Assembly: GCA_024226105.1 (NCBI GenBank)
Contig: JAAELZ010000689.1
Location: forward strand, 1 to 5,031
Origin: Pseudomonadota bacterium
GTDB lineage: Bacteria; Pseudomonadota; Gammaproteobacteria; Arenicellales; Poriferihabitantaceae
Length of the DNA: 5,031 nt
Direction: 5' to 3'
Shown: piece by piece, positions 1-5,031 of the stretch
Layout: the number at the start of each line of letters is the position of its first letter
Position numbering within the stretch: the first letter of the stretch is position 1
Made by a program: the position numbers and the translations under genes
Notes under the pieces: generated by a model
What the model was told of the DNA's origin: nothing
What the model saw: only the letters and a program-made list of their open reading frames with translations
Database searches by the model: none

Positions 1-440
1 GGGATATTTTCCACGCCAACCGCCTTTAAATGTTGCTCGGTGAGGCAACTTTTGTCGGCAGTAAGTACGCCGATACATTTATTGTCGGGCAGCATGTGAT
101 GTACCATCGGAATCTGGATCAGGCTCGACGAGTACACCGGCACATTGACCGCCGCATTCAGCGCCTGCTGGAACAGTGCGAGGAAACCGCATGAGCCGGT
201 GATGGCGCGTACGCCCTCGCTCTCCAACTCGCGCGCGATCTTGCAAACTTGCTCGCAAAGGCTGTCGTCCGGCCGATGTAAAATTCGCTCCACGGTAGCG
301 CCCGGGATGGTGCGGTAGAGAATCGGGAAGTCGAAACTCGGTGCATGCTTGATGTGTCCGGGCGGCTTGGGGAAACGCGAGTCAGCGCCGAGCACACCAA
401 TAGCCATGCCATAGTAATTGATTCCGCCTTTGAGAATCAT
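1..440 (-). CDS. Aspartate/glutamate racemase-superfamily protein (N-terminal part, runs off window)
   Basis: A reading frame opens with ATG at 440-438 and stays open to the window edge, giving 146 residues of a gene whose 3' end is missing. The N-terminus (YYGMAIGVLGADSRFPKPPG, residues 9-28) followed by FDFPILYRTIPGA (37-49) is typical of a cytosolic branch of the Asp/Glu racemase superfamily. The motif AITGSCGFLA (79-88) places the likely first catalytic cysteine at Cys84, and IGVLTADKSCLT (123-134) matches the start of the second Rossmann-like lobe. The second catalytic cysteine would lie in the missing part. Family members racemise amino acids or related compounds, and relatives act on hydantoins, maleate or arylmalonates, so the reaction is not fixed by what is visible. 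The ATG overlaps the TGA of the upstream small ORF (ATGA), with a weak AGG about 9 bases upstream, so it is probably translationally coupled as the distal gene of the transporter operon. Confidence 0.85.
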   Translation of the reverse strand, partial: MILKGGINYYGMAIGVLGADSRFPKPPGHIKHAPSFDFPILYRTIPGATVERILHRPDDSLCEQVCKIARELESEGVRAITGSCGFLALFQQALNAAVNVPVYSSSLIQIPMVHHMLPDNKCIGVLTADKSCLTEQHLKAVGVENI

Positions 441-670
441 TGATGTTGCCTCGCGTATCCGTAACCGTAAACGGGCTTAGCTTCAAATATCATCAGGGTG
501 CGACCTCGCGCACTACGCCACCGTATGAATTCGGAGGCGAGGATAAAGCAACTCATGCAAGCGATCGGCAAAGTTGCCACCGCATTAAAACCGGTTAACC
601 CGATATGCACTGAGGCAGCTCCGACAAACACAGCTTGTAGTACAGAACCATTTTTATCTGAGATTGGCAT
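437..670 (-). CDS. Hypothetical small membrane protein (77 aa) inside the transporter operon
   Basis: I do not recognise this protein. It has 77 residues with a mostly uncharged, hydrophobic stretch from about residue 11 to 47 (from LQAVFVGAASVHIGL to CMSCFILASEF). This could form one long or two short membrane helices. An arginine-rich segment follows (R50, R52, R55, R57), which by the positive-inside rule would face the cytoplasm, and then a Tyr/Gly-rich tail (VYGYGYA). Support for it being real is positional: its ATG lies 18 bases after the permease stop, a GGGA sequence sits a few bases upstream as a weak ribosome site, and its TGA overlaps the racemase ATG in an ATGA junction like the ATPase/permease one. 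Against it are its small size, the weak ribosome site and no family match that I know. It could instead be a non-coding spacer with a chance open frame. Confidence 0.5.
   Translation of the reverse strand: MPISDKNGSVLQAVFVGAASVHIGLTGFNAVATLPIACMSCFILASEFIRWRSARGRTLMIFEAKPVYGYGYARQHQ
454..474 (+). repeat. Short hexanucleotide tandem repeat (about 3.5 copies)
   Basis: CGTATC, CGTAAC and CGTAAA follow one another directly, with a partial fourth copy (CGG). The repeat sits in the last codons of the 77-residue ORF and encodes its alternating Tyr/Gly tail. It is short and imperfect and may be chance. Confidence 0.4.
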
Positions 671-688
671 ATAAGTCCCGGTATCTGC

Positions 689-2500
689 TTAGGCGCGTTT
701 CGCAGCGCGACGTTTCATGATTTCTGTGACCAGAATGAAACTCGACATGAACAGTAATAACAGGGTTGCAACCGCTGCCAGCGCAGGGCTTACCCGCAAC
801 AGTGCATCGTCCCACATCTGTTTCGGTAATGTCGTCAGTTCCCCACCAGTCACAAAAAGTGCAATAGTCAACTCATCGAACGAAATGATAAAGGCAAACA
901 TGAAAGCGGCAATCATACCCGAGCGGATTAGTGGCAAGGTTACTCGAGTCAGCGTCTGCTTGTGATTTGCACCAAGAGTAAAGGACGCCATATCAAGCCT
1001 CTGATCATAGCCTTTGACCACGGCCAAAACGGTAATGACTACATAAGGAATGGCCAGCACCGTGTGGCCCAGGACCAGACCGATGGTCGTTCCCACCAGG
1101 CCTATTTTTGCATAGAAAAAGAACAGACCCACCGCGATAAAGATATTCGGAATGATGATCGGTGACACCAGGAAGGCAAACACCGCACCCTTACCCGAAA
1201 ACGATCTGCGTGCCAGCAAAAAGGCGGCAGGCACACCCATCAACATGGCCAGACCGCTGGCCAGGATCGCCACAGTGAAGGAACGAAGCGCAGCATTGGC
1301 CCAAACAGGCGTATCAACCAGTACCTGATACCATTTCAGTGAGAACCCTTCTGGCGGCCACCCAAGAAAACCACCCTCGGTAAACGAAACTGGAATAATG
1401 AAAAGTGCTGGCAGGGCAAGAAAGCCCATCATCAACAGCCCCACTATCCAGATTGGAATACGCCCGCCACCCCTGCGGCGTTTGGCAGCACGGCTCGGAA
1501 CAATACGCTCAAATACAATGCCCACCCACTCAAACAGCGAGCCCATGCCACGCGTGAACAAACCGCCAGCATATGCACCAATAAATCCGATGGGATTTTG
1601 TTTCAGGCTGTTGGCTCGTTTCGCATCGCCGCCTGAAAGCGTAGAAAGCCCCAAAAGCTTGTCATAGAAGAAAAATATTATCAGCACTGAAACCATCAAC
1701 AACACACCAATCGCACCGGCAAATCCCCAGTTCAGAACTTCTTTGACCTGGAAAATGATGGTCTGCACTATCATTGTGTCACGCGCACCACCAAGTAATG
1801 CCGGCGTGATAAAAAAACCAAGCGATGTGATAAAAACCAGCATTCCACCAGCGGCAATGCCTGGCACCGACAAGGGAAAGTAGACCCTCCAAAATGTTTG
1901 CCCGCCACGTGCGCCGAGGGTTGACCCCGCTTTTGACAGATTGACATCGATCCCCTCCATTACCGACAGCATGGTCAAAACTGCCAGTGGCATCAGCGCA
2001 TGACTCATACCTATCATCACGCCGGTGAAATTGAATATCATCTTAATCGGTTGCTCTATCACGCCGATGTCGAGCAGAAAATTATTTACCGCACCTTTGC
2101 GCCCCAACAACACGATCCAGGCAAAAGTACGAACTAAAAAGCTGGTCCAAAACGGCATCAACACCAGAATGGTCAGCCGCGCTCGGGTGGTTTTGGCAAC
2201 TGTGGCCAACAGATAAGCAATCGGATAACCACCTAAAATACAAAATACCGTGGTCCACGCAGCGGTCTTGAGGGTAATGCCCAATGTTTTGAAATAGACA
2301 GGTTTGTCCCATAGTCGCTGGTAATGATCCAAGGTAAGCGCACCATCGGCATCCACGAAACTAAGCACCAATAGCATCGCAACCGGCAGCACGAAAAACA
2401 CGCCAAGAAACAGGAATGCGGGGAGTAATCGCCAGTGACGTGTCAACAACCGTGACAGGCGAGAGGGTGGGCGCGATCCATCGCTTGCCAGAGCATTCAT
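689..2500 (-). CDS. Fused ABC transporter permease, PotB-PotC-like (two permease domains in one chain)
   Basis: This inner-membrane channel of a polyamine/opine/iron-class ABC importer has 603 residues, about twice the length of PotB or PotC. The first half (about 22-285) is PotB-like with six predicted helices near 25-48, 73-100, 108-131, 159-181, 214-235 and 260-281. The second half (about 348-597) is PotC-like with helices near 349-373, 404-430, 437-462, 471-494, 525-549 and 573-595. Each half carries an EAA-type loop that docks on the ATPase: KAGSTLGARGGQTFWRVYFP (190-209) and MASFTLGANHKQTLTRVTLP (504-523). A linker of about 60 residues joins them, ending in a basic run (KRRRGGGR, 340-347). 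The ATG overlaps the ATPase TGA (ATGA), and GGAG at 2512-2509 lies 8 bases upstream inside the ATPase gene, so translation is probably coupled. Both halves look intact. Fused permeases are known in this class; the transported substrate cannot be read from this gene. Confidence 0.93.
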   Translation of the reverse strand: MNALASDGSRPPSRLSRLLTRHWRLLPAFLFLGVFFVLPVAMLLVLSFVDADGALTLDHYQRLWDKPVYFKTLGITLKTAAWTTVFCILGGYPIAYLLATVAKTTRARLTILVLMPFWTSFLVRTFAWIVLLGRKGAVNNFLLDIGVIEQPIKMIFNFTGVMIGMSHALMPLAVLTMLSVMEGIDVNLSKAGSTLGARGGQTFWRVYFPLSVPGIAAGGMLVFITSLGFFITPALLGGARDTMIVQTIIFQVKEVLNWGFAGAIGVLLMVSVLIIFFFYDKLLGLSTLSGGDAKRANSLKQNPIGFIGAYAGGLFTRGMGSLFEWVGIVFERIVPSRAAKRRRGGGRIPIWIVGLLMMGFLALPALFIIPVSFTEGGFLGWPPEGFSLKWYQVLVDTPVWANAALRSFTVAILASGLAMLMGVPAAFLLARRSFSGKGAVFAFLVSPIIIPNIFIAVGLFFFYAKIGLVGTTIGLVLGHTVLAIPYVVITVLAVVKGYDQRLDMASFTLGANHKQTLTRVTLPLIRSGMIAAFMFAFIISFDELTIALFVTGGELTTLPKQMWDDALLRVSPALAAVATLLLLFMSSFILVTEIMKRRAAKRA

Positions 2501-3603
2501 AACCCGCTCTCCAACTCGGCGTGTTCGAGTACAACCGCAGCCTGCTGCTCCCAGCCAAGCCTGAGTTCGGCGCCCGGGCTAAGTCGTTCAACCGCGGCAC
2601 AGGTCAATTGTGTGAGCCGCATTGTGGTACCGCCTTGCAACTCAACAAATAGTTTGGTTGCACCACCACCTACAATAACTTCGCGCAATGTGCCGTTGAC
2701 TTCATTAATTCGGCTCTCACCTTTGCCTAATACGTTAACCGCCTCGGGCCGAGTCATCAACTTAATTTTTTCACCTGCACTGAGGTTGGAATTTAGCAGC
2801 GCCTTACACAGAACCCCGCCATCAATTTCTACCGTCGTGCTATTTTCACTGCTTTCCCTTACGACACCATCAACCAGATTGGATTCGCCAAGAAAATCAG
2901 CAGCGAAAACAGTTTCGGGTCGAAAATACAAATCCTCAGGTGTGCCGATTTGTTCGATCCCGGCGTTATTCATCAGACAGATGCGGTCGGACATGACCAT
3001 CGCCTCTTCCTGATCGTGAGTGACATACAAGACGGTGACGCCCAACTGTTCGTGCAAATGCTTGATTTCAAGCTGCAAATGGTCGCGCAATTTTTTGTCG
3101 AGTGCCCCCAAAGGTTCATCCATCAGGATAATAGACGGCTCATAGACAAAGGCTCGCGCCAATGCAATGCGCTGTTGTTGGCCGCCGGAAAGTTCGCTCG
3201 GATAGCGGTCAACCACCTGGGTGAGCTTGACCATATCAAGCACCCGCATCACCGCCTTTTCACGGTCAGTCCGATTCATCTTGCGCATTTCAAGCGGAAA
3301 GCCGATGTTCTGGCCGATAGTCATATGAGGGAAAAGGGCATAGTTCTGAAAGACCATACCAATCTCACGCTGAAACGGCGGTAAGTGAGTCGCATCGTGC
3401 CCGTCAATCCAGATTTGACCGCTATCGGGATCGTTCAGACCAGCAACCCCCCAGAGCAAGGTGCTTTTGCCCGAACCGGAAGGGCCGAGAAGCGTTAGAA
3501 ACTCACCCTGTCGCAAATCAATATCGACTGAGTCCAATGCAACAACAGGCCCATATGTCTTGCGTAATGCACGGATTTTTAATTTAAGATTATCGTCAGG
3601 CAC
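2497..3603 (-). CDS. ABC transporter ATP-binding protein, PotA-like
   Basis: This cytoplasmic ATPase powers the importer. From the chosen GTG start it has 368 residues, close to E. coli PotA. All nucleotide-binding motifs are present: Walker A GPSGSGKST (40-48), Q-loop at Gln86 in GMVFQNYALFPHMT, signature LSGGQQQR (138-145), Walker B IILMDEP (158-164), D-loop GALD (166-169) and switch His196 in YVTHDQEEAM. Residues from about 240 to the end fit the OB/TOBE regulatory domain usual in the MalK/PotA group. A TTG at 3630 would add nine residues, but GGAGG at 3613-3609 stands 5 bases before the GTG at 3603 and would lie inside the coding region if TTG were used, so GTG is preferred. The gene ends in an ATGA overlap with the permease and follows the binding-protein gene after a 120-base gap with two hairpins. 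The helix after Walker A reads LLWGVAGL, where many relatives have LRMIAGF. Confidence 0.95.
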   Translation of the reverse strand: MPDDNLKLKIRALRKTYGPVVALDSVDIDLRQGEFLTLLGPSGSGKSTLLWGVAGLNDPDSGQIWIDGHDATHLPPFQREIGMVFQNYALFPHMTIGQNIGFPLEMRKMNRTDREKAVMRVLDMVKLTQVVDRYPSELSGGQQQRIALARAFVYEPSIILMDEPLGALDKKLRDHLQLEIKHLHEQLGVTVLYVTHDQEEAMVMSDRICLMNNAGIEQIGTPEDLYFRPETVFAADFLGESNLVDGVVRESSENSTTVEIDGGVLCKALLNSNLSAGEKIKLMTRPEAVNVLGKGESRINEVNGTLREVIVGGGATKLFVELQGGTTMRLTQLTCAAVERLSPGAELRLGWEQQAAVVLEHAELESGL

Positions 3604-3608
3604 GGCGC

Positions 3609-3613
3609 CCTCC
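3609..3613 (-). promoter_or_regulatory. Ribosome binding site that decides the ATPase start
   Basis: On the minus strand the sequence reads GGGAGGGCGCCGTG. It holds a full GGAGG with a 5-base spacer to GTG (3603-3601). No comparable site precedes the TTG at 3630, whose upstream bases are CAATTTCAGTTTGGG. Confidence 0.75.
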
Positions 3614-3650
3614 CAAGTGTTGTAACCCAAACTGAAATTGGCGTCTCCCA

Positions 3651-3667
3651 GCCTTACGGGGTAAGGC
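3651..3667 (-). promoter_or_regulatory. Intercistronic hairpin 2 (7-bp perfect stem, 3-base loop)
   Basis: GCCTTAC (3651-3657) and GTAAGGC (3661-3667) are exact reverse complements around a 3-base loop. In the minus-strand mRNA this hairpin lies 13 bases beyond the larger hairpin and about 48 bases before the ATPase start. No T-run follows it, so it is not a standard intrinsic terminator. It may add to the mRNA-stabilising or attenuating effect of its neighbour. Confidence 0.5.
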
Positions 3668-3680
3668 CAATCCAGCTGAT

Positions 3681-3706
3681 CAGGCGGGGGGAATTACCCC
3701 CGCCTG
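3681..3706 (-). promoter_or_regulatory. Intercistronic hairpin 1 (10-bp GC-rich perfect stem)
   Basis: CAGGCGGGGG (3681-3690) and CCCCCGCCTG (3697-3706) pair perfectly around a 6-base loop. It begins 17 bases after the binding-protein stop codon. The stem is strong, but the mRNA continues ATCAGCTGGATT rather than a T-run, so full rho-independent termination is unlikely. Such hairpins after a binding-protein gene commonly protect the upstream mRNA from 3' exonucleases or cause partial termination, giving more binding protein than membrane parts. That role is inferred here from position. Confidence 0.65.
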
Positions 3707-3723
3707 CAAGCATTAAAACAGCC

Positions 3724-4824
3724 TTAAGAAAGCAGCCATGCATTAAACCGTTCTGAAGCGCTGTCTTTGTTCGCACCCCAGAAATCGGTGTCGACTGGCA
3801 CCATATTAGGCAGATATGCTGGGTTGGTCGGCAGTACCTTGGCCCGTTCTGCTTCAACGTACTCGAAGGCCTTCGGATTGGTCGGACCATAGGCAACATG
3901 CGGTGTGTAAGCCGCCTGCTGTTTACCCTGAGCACAGAATTCGATGAACTCGCGCATCAGATCAACGTTGGGCGTACCCTTGAGAATGGTCCAGCCTTCA
4001 TAGGTGTAGAGCGCACCATCCCAAACCAGCTCAACCGGCGCGCCATCGTCTACCGCGACTTGCGCTCGACCATTCCAGGTCGGCAACATGTCAACCTCAC
4101 CTGAGCTCAACAGTTGTGACGTCTGAGCACCGCCAGTCCACCAGATATCCACGGAATCCTTAATTTTGTCGAGGCTGGCAAAAGCTCGATCAAAATCAAT
4201 TGGATATAGATCCGCTGGTGCAACACCGTCGGCCAAAAGAGCTTGCTCCATAGTGTCAAATGGATGTTTGCGCAAAGCCCGTGCGCCTGGAATTTTGTCC
4301 GTATTCCAAAAATCTGCCCAATTCTTTGGCCCCTTGTCACCAAGAACATCTTTACGATAGGCGATCAAAGTCGCGTAAACATCGTTACCAAGAATAAATT
4401 CGCCACGTAGACCTTCTGGTACTTCACTAACGTGCTTACCCGGCCCACCCTTTGGCGCAATGGGTTCAAGATAACCTAAATTAACCAGAGATTGGTGTGA
4501 TGACTTTGATAAGAGCGCCCCATCCCAGGTGTAGTTCTTTGCCTCAACCATCGCCTTGATCATGCCGGTGGGTTCGTGTTCGCCCTGGATGCCGACAACC
4601 TCAATACCCGTCTCAGCCTTGAACGGATCATAGTAGGCTGCTTTAAAGCCAGCGCTGAATGGTCCACCGGGATCGCGGACGGTGATTTTACGTTCAGCAG
4701 CCCGCGCCGATTTTATATATGGTGCAGCGAGTATTGCTGCGCCGGCAACGGCAGTAGTGCTTAGAAAAGTTCGGCGTGATGCATTGCCGAGCCTGGATTT
4801 GTTGCATGGTTTTTTATTTGACAT
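3724..4824 (-). CDS. Periplasmic solute-binding protein, PotD-like (SBP_bac_8 type), Tat signal
   Basis: This is the periplasmic receptor that captures the substrate and delivers it to the permease. It has 366 residues. The N-terminus shows a twin-arginine signal: SRRTFLS (16-22), a hydrophobic stretch (about 23-35) and a cleavage site after ARA (40-42), which implies export in folded form. The mature part follows the PotD/PotF plan with ITVRDPGGPF near its start, TWNGRAQVAVDDGAPVELVW (249-268) and AYGPTNPKAF (311-320). By remembered alignment to E. coli PotD, Asp190 and Glu193 match Asp168 and Glu171, Trp250 matches Trp229, and Glu276 takes the place of Asp257, while Trp255 becomes Thr274. 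The substrate may be a polyamine or another amine. The ATG is supported by AGAGGAG (4838-4832) with a 7-base spacer. It is the first gene of the operon and is divergent from a LysR-type regulator. Confidence 0.92.
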   Translation of the reverse strand: MSNKKPCNKSRLGNASRRTFLSTTAVAGAAILAAPYIKSARAAERKITVRDPGGPFSAGFKAAYYDPFKAETGIEVVGIQGEHEPTGMIKAMVEAKNYTWDGALLSKSSHQSLVNLGYLEPIAPKGGPGKHVSEVPEGLRGEFILGNDVYATLIAYRKDVLGDKGPKNWADFWNTDKIPGARALRKHPFDTMEQALLADGVAPADLYPIDFDRAFASLDKIKDSVDIWWTGGAQTSQLLSSGEVDMLPTWNGRAQVAVDDGAPVELVWDGALYTYEGWTILKGTPNVDLMREFIEFCAQGKQQAAYTPHVAYGPTNPKAFEYVEAERAKVLPTNPAYLPNMVPVDTDFWGANKDSASERFNAWLLS

Positions 4825-4848
4825 ATTGGTGCTCCTCTCAGTTTTGAG

Positions 4849-4876
4849 TGATTATTTGGTTTTTTAAGAATAATCA
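4849..4876. promoter_or_regulatory. Inverted repeat TGATTATT-N12-AATAATCA in the transporter promoter/leader
   Basis: TGATTATT (4849-4856) and AATAATCA (4869-4876) are exact reverse complements 12 bases apart. A second, wider pair, GTTTTGA (4841-4847) and TCAAAAC (4874-4880), shares its right side. The repeat covers the candidate -10 and start of transcription of the transporter operon, so it could be a repressor operator or a leader hairpin. Because the region is AT-rich, part of the match could be chance. Confidence 0.45.
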
Positions 4877-4895
4877 AAACAACCTATAAGAACAA
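4867..4895 (-). promoter_or_regulatory. Candidate sigma70 promoter of the transporter operon
   Basis: On the minus strand TTGTTC (4895-4890) and TATTCT (4872-4867) are separated by 17 bases, predicting a start near 4860 and a leader of about 36 bases that contains the AGAGGAG ribosome site. Both boxes are imperfect (about 3/6 and 4/6), as expected for an activator-dependent promoter. Other weak box pairs exist in this AT-rich region. Confidence 0.35.
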
Positions 4896-4898
4896 ATT

Positions 4899-4913
4899 GT
4901 TAATATCTGTAAC
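4899..4913. promoter_or_regulatory. Candidate LysR-type regulator binding site (T-N11-A dyad)
   Basis: GTTAATATCTGTAAC has matching ends GTTA and TAAC around 7 bases, and the inner T (4900) and A (4912) are 11 bases apart, the usual form of a LysR-family box. It lies just upstream of the candidate -35 of the transporter operon and between the two divergent genes, where these regulators normally bind. The short dyad arms limit confidence. Confidence 0.45.
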
Positions 4914-4930
4914 TCCATAGATTTATTGAA

Positions 4931-4936
4931 TACAAT
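4931..4936 (+). promoter_or_regulatory. Candidate -10 element for the regulator gene, possibly leaderless
   Basis: TACAAT matches TATAAT at five of six bases and sits 6 bases before the regulator ATG, which would place the transcription start at or next to the start codon. No good -35 is seen at the usual distance; that position overlaps the T-N11-A site. Confidence 0.3.
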
Positions 4937-4942
4937 CGAAAC

Positions 4943-5031
4943 ATGAGAACACATCTTTCTATCCGACAATTACAAACTTTCAGCGAGATCATGCGTACTG
5001 GCTCGGTCAGTGCTGCATCCAGGGCGTTGAA
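4943..5031 (+). CDS. LysR-type transcriptional regulator (N-terminal fragment, runs off window)
   Basis: Only 29 residues are inside the window. They match the start of the LysR-family winged helix-turn-helix: LSIRQLQTFSEIMRTGSVSA (5-24), followed by ASRAL, which corresponds to the family pattern L-x-L-x-x-F-x-x-V-x-x-x-G-S-x-x-x-A-A-x-x-L. The DNA-recognition helix and the effector-binding domain lie beyond the edge. The gene is divergent from the transporter operon across 118 bases, the classic arrangement for a regulator that controls its neighbour and itself, so it probably governs the transporter in response to the imported solute. The ATG at 4943 is preferred because it leaves the usual few residues before the domain; an in-frame ATG at codon 17 would cut into it. 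No clear Shine-Dalgarno motif precedes the start. Confidence 0.85.
   Translation, partial: MRTHLSIRQLQTFSEIMRTGSVSAASRAL

Noticed and set aside
158..412. Minus-strand open frame of 84 codons
   Set aside because: It lies in another frame within the racemase-family gene. Its translation is rich in Ser/Arg/Ala with no recognisable motif, while the overlapping frame has clear family motifs.
589..596. Palindrome AACCGGTT within the small ORF
   Set aside because: An 8-base palindrome is expected by chance in a window of this size, and it has no partner or promoter context.
1398..1667. Plus-strand open frame of 89 codons
   Set aside because: It is antisense to the linker region of the fused permease. 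Its Pro/Arg/Ile-rich composition is typical of a shadow frame.
2612..3384. Two plus-strand open frames of 133 and 144 codons
   Set aside because: Both are antisense to the ATPase gene, whose motifs account for this stretch. They have no convincing ribosome site or recognisable domain.
3681..3706. Classification of the GC-rich hairpin as a rho-independent terminator
   Set aside because: The stem is strong, but no T-run follows on the minus strand, and the downstream ATPase and permease genes clearly belong to the same transporter. On the plus strand the bases after it (CAAGCATT) also lack a T-run.
3654..3935. Minus-strand open frame of 93 codons overlapping the end of the binding-protein gene
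   Set aside because: It is in a different frame from the well-supported binding protein and runs through both hairpins, with no sign of a real protein.

Overview
The window looks like ordinary chromosome from a Gram-negative proteobacterium of moderate GC content. The evidence is a periplasmic binding protein with a Tat-type signal peptide, Shine-Dalgarno motifs of the GGAG/GGAGG kind, a divergently transcribed LysR-type regulator, and an ABC importer of the polyamine/opine/iron (PotABCD-like) class. The genus cannot be told from the sequence.

Layout: five genes run on the minus strand, read from right to left. They are a PotD-like solute-binding protein (4824-3724), a PotA-like ATPase (start re-assigned to GTG at 3603, ending 2497), a fused PotB-PotC permease of 603 residues (2500-689), a 77-residue putative small membrane protein (670-437), and the first 146 residues of an Asp/Glu racemase-superfamily enzyme (440 to beyond base 1). 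Two of the four junctions are 4-base ATGA overlaps, one is an 18-base gap, and only the binding-protein/ATPase junction is loose (120 bases). That gap holds two perfect hairpins. At the right edge a LysR-type regulator starts at 4943 on the plus strand and runs off the window.

The 118-base divergent intergenic region is AT-rich. It carries a T-N11-A dyad of LysR type (4899-4913), a candidate promoter for the transporter, an 8-bp inverted repeat over its -10 region, and a -10-like TACAAT close enough to the regulator's ATG to suggest a leaderless mRNA.

How the genes could work together (inference): the LysR protein senses the substrate or a product and controls the operon. The binding protein captures a small, probably amine-bearing solute and the fused permease plus ATPase import it. 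The racemase-superfamily enzyme may then act on the solute. The binding protein keeps some but not all of the residues that hold polyamines in E. coli PotD, so the substrate is open. No mobile element, CRISPR array, tRNA or rRNA was seen. I found no clear evidence of a wholly new system; the least explained parts are the small membrane ORF inside the operon and the substrate question. No gene-free stretch exceeds about 120 bases.
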